A stretch of DNA of 64,000 nucleotides, from the NCBI RefSeq assembly GCF_018861755.1, contig NZ_JAHLEF010000001.1:124001-188000 (forward strand), given 5' to 3'. The notes under the pieces were generated by a model, which saw nothing but the letters and a program-made list of their open reading frames with translations, did no database searches and was not told where the DNA came from. Of this stretch, positions 56,550-64,000 are shown piece by piece (within the stretch, counting starts at the first letter, position 1; each line of letters starts with the position of its first letter). A program made the position numbers and the translations under genes. The stretch is from Clostridium sp. CF012 (GTDB taxonomy: Bacteria; Bacillota; Clostridia; Clostridiales; Clostridiaceae).

Positions 56550-56856
56550 GCAAATCTCTCCATTCGTGTATAGCTATAATTAAATCAGCACCTGAGGTGC
56601 TGCAATATTAGTTATTAATTCTTCTACAGCATTTAATATAACATATTTATCTGCTAAAATAAAGTAAGTAGCAATATTCCCTATCATATAGAATATTACC
56701 ACATATGTAGTATAATTCCATAATCAATGCAAATATTACTATGAAATACAAAATCATATATTGTGGCCAATGCCAATTCACCAATTGAGTTAACAATAGC
56801 TAGGAATTGCTTTTTGCATTCTGCTCAATATATGATTTCTTTAATTGTTATAAAAT
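56550..56856. other. 307-bp gap between cdsA and dxr
   Basis: This stretch interrupts an otherwise tight operon. It holds only very short open frames (longest in-frame runs about 35-46 codons, not recognisable) and one palindrome at 56586-56602. It may hold a dxr-specific promoter or leader. No gene is supported. Confidence 0.6.
56586..56602 (-). promoter_or_regulatory. 17-bp palindrome upstream of dxr
   Basis: Perfect 8-bp arms around one base (CAGCACCT-G-AGGTGCTG), about 37 bp upstream of the dxr ATG. As RNA it would make a short hairpin with an AU-rich but not U-run tail. It could be an operator or an attenuator; the factor is unknown. Confidence 0.4.
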
Positions 56857-57663
56857 TTATATTGCTAATACAAACGTAATATAATAAAATGCTACCACTG
56901 ACACAAATAGGATACTGTCAAACCGATCCAAAATCCCACCATGGCCAGGTATAAGACTACTATAATCTTTAGCTCCTACAAATCTTTTTATAGATGAAGC
57001 GATCAAATCTCCAAATTGTCCAAAAATACCACAAAGAACACCAATTATAGTATAATGATATAATTCTATAGGTACCCCAAATTTTGAAATAGCATAACCA
57101 TAAATTGTGCATCCTATCGCACTTCCGAGAAGACCTCCGATTGAACCCTCAATTGTTTTATTAGGGCTAACTTTAGGGCATAGCTTATGAATACCGCCTT
57201 TACCTAAAAACCTTCCGCAATAGTAAGCTGAGGTATCACAGACCCATGAACAAATGAATATAATCCATACTAAATATCCACCGTAAAGTTTATTATTTGT
57301 AAACACTATAAAGCTAAAAAATACTGCCACATACAAAAAACCGAATATAGTAAGAGCCACATCTACAAAATTATAGTTTGTATTAATTACAGGAATACAT
57401 AATAGCAAGAAAATTGTCCCAATCAAAATATATATATTAAAACTACTTGAAAAATCATTCCCCATATTTAAGTAATATATTATGCATAAAATATATCCTA
57501 TAAATCCCATCGGCTTATAGTGTTTTTTTCTAGAAACTTTATAGAACTCGTACATACCCAAAAGTGAAAGTACCATTACAAGATATTTTAGGTAATCTCC
57601 CCCTAAAAATAAAAATATTATTAATGGTGCTAGAACAAGTGCCCCAATATATCTATTATTCAT
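56857..57663 (-). CDS. cdsA: Phosphatidate cytidylyltransferase
   Basis: Makes CDP-diacylglycerol from phosphatidate and CTP at the membrane. About eight hydrophobic helices in 268 residues. The C-terminal family signature is SSIKRFVGAKDYSSLIPGHGGILDRFDSI, with CDTSAYYCGRFLGKG before it. It follows uppS by 11 bp and supplies the substrate used by PgsA, also in this window. Confidence 0.96.
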   Translation of the reverse strand: MNNRYIGALVLAPLIIFLFLGGDYLKYLVMVLSLLGMYEFYKVSRKKHYKPMGFIGYILCIIYYLNMGNDFSSSFNIYILIGTIFLLLCIPVINTNYNFVDVALTIFGFLYVAVFFSFIVFTNNKLYGGYLVWIIFICSWVCDTSAYYCGRFLGKGGIHKLCPKVSPNKTIEGSIGGLLGSAIGCTIYGYAISKFGVPIELYHYTIIGVLCGIFGQFGDLIASSIKRFVGAKDYSSLIPGHGGILDRFDSILFVSVVAFYYITFVLAI

Positions 57664-57674
57664 AATTCTCTCCC

Positions 57675-58442
57675 TTATTTAACCTTTCCAAATCTTCTAT
57701 CTCTTTTTTGATAATCCCCTATAGCAAGTTTTAGATGCTCCTCATTAAAATCTGGCCAATTAATATCTGAAAACCAAAATTCTGAATATGCGCTTTGCCA
57801 CAGCAAAAAGTTACTTAATCTAAGCTCCCCACTTGGCCTTATTATAAGGTCTGGATCTGGCATTTCCCTGGTATACATGTATTTTGAAAATAACTCTTCA
57901 GTTATTTCATCTCTTAATATTTTTTTACTAATTAAGTCTAAATAAATTTCTTTTACAGCATCCACTATTTCATTTCTTCCACCGTAATTTAAAGCTAAAT
58001 TTAAAATTAAACCCTTATTATTCTTTGTTTTTTCATATGCATTATCTAGTTCAACTCTACATATCCTTGGTAACTTCGATATGTTACCAATAGAGTTAAT
58101 AACTACATCATTAGCGTTTAATTCCTCAAACTCATTTTTTAAATATTCTACTAATAATTTCATTAGCGAATCTATTTCTTGCATTGGCCTATTCCAATTT
58201 TCTGTAGAAAATGCATACAATGTCAAGTATTTAACCCCTAAGTTGTCACACTCTTTTACGATTTTTCTTATGGTTTCTACACCCGCCTTGTGCCCAAGTG
58301 CTCTAGGCAGATTATGATCCTTTGCCCATCTCCCATTTCCGTCCATAATAATTGCAATATGCTTTGGAATTGTTGTCATATCTAAATCAATATTATTTGA
58401 TATATTTTTATTTTTTTTAAAAAAAGCGAATAAATTTTTCAA
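57675..58442 (-). CDS. uppS: Isoprenyl transferase (undecaprenyl diphosphate synthase)
   Basis: A cis-prenyltransferase that builds undecaprenyl diphosphate, the lipid carrier for cell wall synthesis, from IPP and FPP. The catalytic IAIIMDGNGRWAKDHNLPRALGHKAG has the essential Asp near residue 35. FSTENWNRP and the C-terminal DLIIRPSGELRLSNFLLWQSAYSEFWF are diagnostic. The start is a TTG behind AGGAGAG. It consumes the product of the MEP genes ispG, ispH and dxr. Confidence 0.96.
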   Translation of the reverse strand: MKNLFAFFKKNKNISNNIDLDMTTIPKHIAIIMDGNGRWAKDHNLPRALGHKAGVETIRKIVKECDNLGVKYLTLYAFSTENWNRPMQEIDSLMKLLVEYLKNEFEELNANDVVINSIGNISKLPRICRVELDNAYEKTKNNKGLILNLALNYGGRNEIVDAVKEIYLDLISKKILRDEITEELFSKYMYTREMPDPDLIIRPSGELRLSNFLLWQSAYSEFWFSDINWPDFNEEHLKLAIGDYQKRDRRFGKVK

Positions 58443-58470
58443 TAAAATTCTCTCCTTTTTATAGTTATAG

Positions 58471-58520
58471 TATAATTTTAAATAGAACCTGCATAACTGC
58501 AGGTTCTATTTAAAATTATA
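58471..58520 (-). terminator. Perfect 23-bp hairpin between frr and uppS
   Basis: Arms 58471-58493 and 58498-58520 are exact complements around a 4-nt loop (TAAC), directly after the frr stop. There is no separate U-run after the stem, although the end of the stem contains UUUUA. It may be a terminator with partial readthrough or an RNA-processing hairpin inside the operon. Confidence 0.65.
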
Positions 58521-58522
58521 TA

Positions 58523-59080
58523 CTAAACTACCATTATTTGTTTTTCTTTAGTATCTATCATTCTATCTACTTCTTTGATGAATTTATCTGTTTCTTTTTG
58601 AATGATATCCTCAGATTTTTTCACTTCATCTTCACTAATTTCACTGTTTTTTTTCAAAACCTTAATTTTATCATTAGCATCTCGCCTTATAGACCTTATG
58701 GCTATTTTAGCATCTTCCCCTGTTTTCTTAACAGTTTTAAGAAGTGCTTTTCTTGTTTCCTGCGTAAGCTCAGAAATAATCAATCTAATGGCTGAACCAT
58801 CATTCGATGGGTTTAATCCTAAATCAGATTTTAATATAGCTTTTTCTATATCTTTCATAGATGATTTATCCCAAGGCTGAATAAGCAATACTCTAGGCTC
58901 CGGCGCAGAAATGTTTGCTAGTTGACTTAGTGGCACAAAACTACCATAACATTCAACCTGAACCCTATCTAGCATTTTGGGATTTGCTCTTCCCGCTTTC
59001 ATACTTTCAAGCTCATGTTTTAAAACAGCAATAGTTTTATTCATTTTTTCATCAGCAATACTAATAATTCCTTTAATCAT
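58523..59080 (-). CDS. frr: Ribosome recycling factor
   Basis: Splits post-termination ribosomes together with EF-G. 185 residues, normal length, with KAGRANPKMLDRVQVECYGS near the N-terminus and SDLGLNPSNDGSAIRLIISELTQETR in the middle, both diagnostic. It follows pyrH by 15 bp. GGAGGG precedes the ATG. Confidence 0.97.
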   Translation of the reverse strand: MIKGIISIADEKMNKTIAVLKHELESMKAGRANPKMLDRVQVECYGSFVPLSQLANISAPEPRVLLIQPWDKSSMKDIEKAILKSDLGLNPSNDGSAIRLIISELTQETRKALLKTVKKTGEDAKIAIRSIRRDANDKIKVLKKNSEISEDEVKKSEDIIQKETDKFIKEVDRMIDTKEKQIMVV

Positions 59081-59095
59081 ACAATTCCCTCCATA

Positions 59096-59851
<756 letters not shown>

Positions 59852-59862
59852 TTACTTATTTT

Positions 59863-59889
59863 AAAAAAGAGAACACGCAGTGTTCCCTT
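59863..59889 (-). terminator. Hairpin with U-run between tsf and pyrH
   Basis: A 10-bp stem (59867-59876 with 59880-59889, one mismatch), a 3-nt loop and U4 at 59863-59866. It closes tsf, but pyrH starts 39 bp later without an obvious promoter, so readthrough is expected. Confidence 0.7.
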
Positions 59890-59895
59890 TAATTA

Positions 59896-60816
59896 TTATT
59901 TACCCTGCACTTGTCTTTGAACTTCTTCAGCAAAGTTTTCTACTTTCTTTTCTATACCTTCTCCTCTTTCGAATCTTACAAATCTTGTTATCTTTATTTC
60001 AGCACCAAGTTTTGCAGATTCTTCTTGAAGATATTTCGTAATAGTATAGTCAGCGTTTTTAACCCAAACTTGTTCAAGTAAACAAACTTCTTTATAATAT
60101 TTATTTACTCTACCCATAACCATTTTATCAACAATTTTTTCTGGTTTTCCTTCATTTAAAGCTTGAACCCTGTATATTTCTTTTTCTTTTTCTAAAGTTT
60201 CATGATCAACGCATGTATTATCTAAGAACAGTGGACTAGCAGCTGCAATTTGCATTGCAACATCTTTAGCAATCTGAATTAACGCATCATCTTGTTTTTC
60301 ACAAGCCAGTTCTACTAAAACGCCTATCCTTCCACCACCGTGGACATAGCTTTGAACCACACCGTTTTCAATTGTAAACTTTTGAAATCTTCTTACAGAC
60401 ATGTTCTCGCCTAGTTTTGCGATTAGTTCTGTAACAGCATCATTAATAGTAATTGCTTCATTAGCTATGTATTTTTCAGAAGTGAACTCCTCAATAGTAG
60501 TTGAAGTAGTTTGCGCTCCTTGAATTGCTACATTTTTAGCTAGTGTAACAAAGTCTTCATTATCAGCAACGAAGTCTGTTTCACAGTTAACTTCTACAAC
60601 AGCTCCAACCTTCATATCTTCTGAAATATATGTGCAAACTAAACCTTCTGCAGCTATTCTTCCAGCTTTTTTAGCAGCAGCAGCTAATCCTTTTTCTCTT
60701 AAAAGTTCAATTGCTTTGTCCATATCACCATCTGTTTCACTTAGAGCTCTTTTACAATCCATCATTCCAGCCCCAGTTCTTTCTCTTAACTCTTTAACCA
60801 TACTTGCAGTAATCAT
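59896..60816 (-). CDS. tsf: Elongation factor Ts
   Basis: The nucleotide exchange factor of EF-Tu. The N-terminal UBA-like [33 protein letters not shown] is diagnostic and is followed by the conserved CETDFVA, with [17 protein letters not shown]. 306 residues. It follows rpsB after a 136-bp spacer carrying an RNA hairpin and precedes pyrH. Confidence 0.98.
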   Translation of the reverse strand: MITASMVKELRERTGAGMMDCKRALSETDGDMDKAIELLREKGLAAAAKKAGRIAAEGLVCTYISEDMKVGAVVEVNCETDFVADNEDFVTLAKNVAIQGAQTTSTTIEEFTSEKYIANEAITINDAVTELIAKLGENMSVRRFQKFTIENGVVQSYVHGGGRIGVLVELACEKQDDALIQIAKDVAMQIAAASPLFLDNTCVDHETLEKEKEIYRVQALNEGKPEKIVDKMVMGRVNKYYKEVCLLEQVWVKNADYTITKYLQEESAKLGAEIKITRFVRFERGEGIEKKVENFAEEVQRQVQGK

Positions 60817-60849
60817 TATTTTTTCCTCCTATTCCTATCTAACTTAAAA

Positions 60850-60879
60850 GGTAAATGAAAGAATTAACTTCCACCTACC
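60850..60879 (-). promoter_or_regulatory. Hairpin in the rpsB-tsf spacer
   Basis: A 12-bp stem (60850-60861 with 60868-60879, three G-U pairs on the minus strand) and a 6-nt loop, followed only by a weak U stretch. It is placed 33 bp before the tsf ATG. It may modulate the rpsB:tsf ratio; function not shown. Confidence 0.4.
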
Positions 60880-60910
60880 CCTCAACTTTTATTCCATAAT
60901 TATGTTTTAG

Positions 60911-60954
60911 ATAAATATAGTTACTATTCTTATTAAATAAATATAGTTACTATT
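60911..60954. repeat. 18-bp direct repeat at the rpsB 3' end
   Basis: Two identical copies of an 18-bp sequence (60911-60928 and 60937-60954), period 26 bp. The copy at 60937-60954 overlaps the rpsB stop codon and the other is intergenic. It looks like a small local duplication. Confidence 0.85.
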
Positions 60955-61654
60955 ATTCAGCTAATTGTTCACCTTGTCTTCCTTCTAAAATTGCATCAGC
61001 TAATCTTTCAGTTATTAATTTAACTGCTCTTATAGCATCATCATTACCTGGAATTACATAATCAACTTCATCTGGATCACAGTTAGTGTCAACTATAGCA
61101 ACTACAGGAATTCCAAGAATTTTAGCTTCAGAAATTGCATTCTTTTCTTTTCTTGGATCTACTATAAATAGAGCTCCAATTTTGTTTGCATCCATGCTTC
61201 TGATTCCGCCTAAATTCTTTTCTAGTTTTTCTCTTTCATTTAAAAGTTTACTAACTTCTTTTTTTGGAAGAACTTCAAATATTCCATCTTCTTCCATTTT
61301 ATATAATTCTTCTAATCTTTGTATTCTTGTTTTGATTGTTTTGAAGTTTGTTAACATTCCGCCTAACCATCTATTGTTTACAAAATGCATTCCTGATCTT
61401 ATTGCTTCAAATTTAATAGCTTCTTGAGCTTGTTTTTTTGTTCCTACAAATAGAATATCCTTGCCTTCTTCAGATACAGATTTAATAAAGTCATATGCCT
61501 CATCGATTTTTCTAACTGTTTTTTGTAAATCGATAATGTATATTCCGTTTCTTTCTGTAAATATGTATGGAGCCATCTTAGGGTTCCACCTTCTAGTTTG
61601 ATGTCCAAAATGAACACCTGCTTCTAATAATTGTTTCATTGATATAACTGCCAT
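60953..61654 (-). CDS. rpsB: 30S ribosomal protein S2
   Basis: 233 residues. [27 protein letters not shown] at the N-terminus, [32 protein letters not shown] and [23 protein letters not shown] are the S2 signatures. It is the first gene of the rpsB-tsf-pyrH-frr-uppS-cdsA-dxr-rseP-ispG-polC superoperon, with a sigma-A promoter about 107 bp upstream and a leader that may be structured. Confidence 0.98.
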   Translation of the reverse strand: MAVISMKQLLEAGVHFGHQTRRWNPKMAPYIFTERNGIYIIDLQKTVRKIDEAYDFIKSVSEEGKDILFVGTKKQAQEAIKFEAIRSGMHFVNNRWLGGMLTNFKTIKTRIQRLEELYKMEEDGIFEVLPKKEVSKLLNEREKLEKNLGGIRSMDANKIGALFIVDPRKEKNAISEAKILGIPVVAIVDTNCDPDEVDYVIPGNDDAIRAVKLITERLADAILEGRQGEQLAE

Positions 61655-61760
61655 TAATAGTAACCTCCTTGGTTTTTACCTCCATTGCCATCATCTTATA
61701 GAAGACCAAATATTGGCACCCTTCCATAATTAAGCAATGTGTGTATTTTCTCACGGACTT

Positions 61761-61789
61761 ATTGTATCACATGATAAATATGTATTCAA
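61761..61789 (-). promoter_or_regulatory. Sigma-A promoter of rpsB
   Basis: TTGAAT (61784-61789), 17-bp spacer, TACAAT (61761-61766) on the minus strand. It predicts a 5' leader of about 100 nt before rpsB, long enough for S2 or other feedback control. Confidence 0.7.
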
Positions 61790-61884
61790 TAAGAATTTTA
61801 AAAAAAGCTAAAAACTTTTAATAGTATTAAAAAAATAATGTATTTTATAAAATTTTCATTTGCTACATATCTATACTCTACGAA

Positions 61885-61926
61885 GAAAAAAAATTGAGTC
61901 AGAGCCGCATTGCCCTGACTCAATTT
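61885..61926 (-). terminator. Intrinsic terminator of codY
   Basis: A 15-bp stem (61891-61905 with 61912-61926, one wobble or mismatch) and U-rich tail at 61885-61892. The 5' arm starts at the codY stop codon. Confidence 0.88.
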
Positions 61927-62698
61927 ATTTTATTTTTTTAAGTTCATCCATAAGTTTCTCATTTAAAATCTTAATATGAGTACCTTTCATTCCAAGCGAT
62001 CTTGATTCTATTACTCCTGCACTTTCAAATTTTCTAAGCGCATTAACTATAACAGATCTTGTTATTCCAACTTTGTCTGCTATTCTAGATGCTACGAGTA
62101 ACCCTTCACTACCATCTAACTCATTAAAAATATGTTGTACAGCTTCCAATTCTGAATAGGATAATGTTCCAATAGCAAGTTGTACTACAGCTTTCTTTCT
62201 TGCTTCTTCTTCTATCAAATCATTTTTGGATCTTAAAATTTCAAGACCAACTATAGTAGCACTATACTCAACTAAAACTAAATCATCATCTGTAAAGTCT
62301 TTATCAAATCTTGCAAGTAAAAGAGTACCTAGTCTTTCTCTGTTTCCATTTATCGGTACAATTGTAGTTATTTTATTGTCTATTGTACATTCCTTGCTAT
62401 CTTCGAATACACAGATGTCTTTGTTAGTAAGATTAGCCTTTGTTTCATTAATATTAAGCAAATTACTATTATAATATTCTGGAAACCTCATATTTTTTAT
62501 AATTTCATCTTTCATAATATCACATTCAAATCCACTTGATAAATCATAACCCAGTATTTTACCTCTTCTGCTAATAATATACACACTGCACTGTAATACA
62601 TCGCTTAGTAAATTACAAATATCATCAAAAACTACAGGCTCTGTTCCTGATTTTTGCAATATTTTATTTAACATTCTTGTTTTAGCTAATAGTGACAC
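61925..62698 (-). CDS. codY: GTP- and branched-chain amino acid-sensing repressor CodY
   Basis: A global regulator of nutrient limitation in low-G+C Gram-positives. In 257 residues: N-terminal GAF-type ligand domain (about 1-155, [20 protein letters not shown] and [34 protein letters not shown]) and C-terminal winged helix ([41 protein letters not shown]). The start is a GTG behind AGGAGG. It is monocistronic between topA and rpsB, its usual clostridial location. Confidence 0.98.
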   Translation of the reverse strand: MSLLAKTRMLNKILQKSGTEPVVFDDICNLLSDVLQCSVYIISRRGKILGYDLSSGFECDIMKDEIIKNMRFPEYYNSNLLNINETKANLTNKDICVFEDSKECTIDNKITTIVPINGNRERLGTLLLARFDKDFTDDDLVLVEYSATIVGLEILRSKNDLIEEEARKKAVVQLAIGTLSYSELEAVQHIFNELDGSEGLLVASRIADKVGITRSVIVNALRKFESAGVIESRSLGMKGTHIKILNEKLMDELKKIK

Positions 62699-62838
62699 AA
62701 TATTCCTCCTCGTTTATGTTCTAAACACAATCTATTTTATTTAACCCAACTCATAAAGCAACTTTTTTTCAAGAACTACTTCAGAATAGATAAAATTCAA
62801 AATATTTAAAATTTTTAGAATCGTTCCGTCTCTATTTA

Positions 62839-62867
62839 ATAATATCACAGTATTCACGCTATATCAA
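62839..62867 (-). promoter_or_regulatory. Sigma-A promoter of codY
   Basis: TTGATA (62862-62867), 17-bp spacer, TATTAT (62839-62844) on the minus strand, about 140 bp upstream of the codY start. Confidence 0.6.
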
Positions 62868-62948
62868 CAGTGTTTTTATAAATTTCGACATAATATTTAT
62901 GAAGTTTTGGTGAATTGGTTAAATAATCATAGAAATTTTACCTTTATT

Positions 62949-64000
62949 TTACTTTTTCTCAGCATTTTCTTCAGTATTTTCCTCTGCTTTGTACTCCTTG
63001 TGTTTGCATTCTTTATTAGAACACTCCATATATTCGCCTTTAGTTTTACTATATCTTTTTAACATATATTCACTACACTCAGGGCATTTTATGTCCGTAG
63101 GCTCAAACCAACTTACAAAATCACACTCTGGATAATTGCTACATCCGTAAAACTTAGTTCCCTTCTTACTTCTTCGTTCTAAAATTTTTCCTCCACATTT
63201 AGGACAGGGAACTTCTAACTCTTTAGTAATCGCTTTTGTATTTTTGCACTCTGGATATCCAGGACACGCCAAGAAATCACCAAATCTACCATGTTTTATT
63301 ACCATAAACTTACCGCATTTATCACATTCTACCTCTGTAACTTCATCTTCAATAGTAATTTTGGCTATCTCTTTTTCAGCAATTTCAATATCCTTTTTTA
63401 GTGGTGTAAAAAACTCATTAACTACATTTTCCCATTTTTCTTGTCCTTCTTCTATAATATCTAAATTATTTTCCATTTGTGCTGTAAATTCAATGTCTAC
63501 AATCTGTTTAAAGTATTCACTTACAATATTATTTACAATATTTCCAAGTTCTGTTACTTCTAATGTTTTTTTGTCTTTTTCTACATATTTTCTACCAAGA
63601 AGAGTTGAAATAATTGGTGCATAAGTACTGGGTCTTCCTATTCCATTTTCTTCTAATGTTTTTACAAGGGATGCCTCAGAATACCTTGCAGGTGGCTGCG
63701 TAAAATGTTGTTTTCCTTCAGTTTTTTCACTGCTTAAAATATCTTCTTCATGTAATTCTGGAAGTTTTAAAGTATTTTCCTCTTCGTCCAGCTCTTCATT
63801 ATATATTTTTCTAAACCCATCGAAGGCCACTTTAGACCCTGATGCCTTAAGCATATAATCTCCATTTACAATATCTATAGAAATAGTATCCAGCAAGCAG
63901 GATTCCATTTGACTTGCCACATATCTATTCCAAATCAAGGTATATAGTTTGTATTGTGGATCTTTAAGGTTTTTCTTTGCTATTTCTGGTGTTATTTCAA
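62949..64000 (-). CDS. topA: DNA topoisomerase I, 5' end beyond the window edge
   Basis: The C-terminal part (about 350 codons) of topoisomerase I, which relaxes negative supercoils. The frame stays open to the right edge (protein ...EITPEIAKKNLKDPQYKLYTL...), so the gene begins outside and any start near 63938 is internal. Visible are LVKTLEENGIGRPSTYAPII and YFKQIVDIEFTAQMENNLD of the core. Three C-terminal four-Cys zinc ribbons follow (CDKCGKF...CPGYPEC; CPKCGGK...CSNYPEC; CPECSEY...CSNKEC). It is upstream of codY, as in other clostridia. Confidence 0.97.
   Translation of the reverse strand, partial: EITPEIAKKNLKDPQYKLYTLIWNRYVASQMESCLLDTISIDIVNGDYMLKASGSKVAFDGFRKIYNEELDEEENTLKLPELHEEDILSSEKTEGKQHFTQPPARYSEASLVKTLEENGIGRPSTYAPIISTLLGRKYVEKDKKTLEVTELGNIVNNIVSEYFKQIVDIEFTAQMENNLDIIEEGQEKWENVVNEFFTPLKKDIEIAEKEIAKITIEDEVTEVECDKCGKFMVIKHGRFGDFLACPGYPECKNTKAITKELEVPCPKCGGKILERRSKKGTKFYGCSNYPECDFVSWFEPTDIKCPECSEYMLKRYSKTKGEYMECSNKECKHKEYKAEENTEENAEKK

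Noticed and set aside
56607-56850. Small open frames or a pseudogene remnant between cdsA and dxr
   Set aside because: Longest frames are 35-46 codons, without ribosome-binding sites or similarity to a known protein.
62811-62826. Possible CodY box upstream of codY
   Set aside because: Only about 11 of 15 positions fit AATTTTCWGAAAATT, which is expected by chance in such AT-rich DNA.
63938-63938. Apparent start of topA at a TTG near 63938
   Set aside because: The reading frame continues upstream to the window edge with typical topoisomerase sequence, so this is an internal codon of a gene cut by the window.

Overview
The window is a low-G+C (about 30% by eye), AT-rich chromosomal segment of a spore-forming Firmicute. 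Gene content (spoVS, ylmC/ymxH, a CotS-like coat protein, PolC, CodY, RNase Y, HPr with Ser46) and gene order point to Clostridiaceae, most likely Clostridium in the strict sense; I cannot name the species. Nearly every gene is on the minus strand, so transcription runs from high to low coordinates. The single exception is an iron-dependent alcohol dehydrogenase gene at 8509-9612.

Read in the direction of transcription (64000 to 1), the right two thirds are a conserved housekeeping superblock: topA (cut by the window edge), codY, rpsB-tsf-pyrH-frr-uppS-cdsA-dxr-rseP-ispG-polC, then rimP-nusA-rnpM-ylxQ-infB-rbfA-nrnA-truB-ribF, rpsO, pnp, an M16 peptidase gene, ylmC, dapG, tepA, ftsK, rimO-pgsA, recA, rny and spoVS. 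This covers translation, isoprenoid and lipid precursors, RNA turnover, replication, SOS repair and sporulation. It is the classical Bacillus/Clostridium order, with ispG where Bacillus has proS. Intrinsic terminators and sigma-A type promoters split it into units. recA has a LexA box, rpsO has a structured leader consistent with S15 autoregulation, and spoVS has a sigma-H type promoter laid over the rny terminator.

The left third (about 1-26400) is more accessory: an aminotransferase, HPr, a stand-alone tyrosine recombinase, a UvsE UV endonuclease with an extra C-terminal domain, a HutD-like protein, a two-helix membrane protein of unknown function, a short SSB, MsrA, a sigma-54 activator, a nine-gene Mrp-type antiporter operon, the alcohol dehydrogenase, a pseudouridine synthase, a MurR/RpiR regulator with a striking inverted-repeat operator, glutamate dehydrogenase, the flavoprotein-cmk-ispH cluster, a degenerate CotS-like protein and a truncated GNAT gene.

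The most interesting unit is at 9700-19400. The Mrp-type operon (E, F, G, a separate MbhD-like subunit, an MbhE-MnhB fusion, C and three large antiporter subunits) has a near-consensus -24/-12 sigma-54 promoter just upstream. Two palindromes suited to an enhancer-binding protein lie about 190-230 bp further upstream, and the next gene upstream encodes an AcoR-like GAF-PAS-AAA+-Fis activator. The sequence therefore predicts a self-contained sigma-54-controlled ion-transport module. No CRISPR array, insertion sequence, tRNA or rRNA gene was seen.
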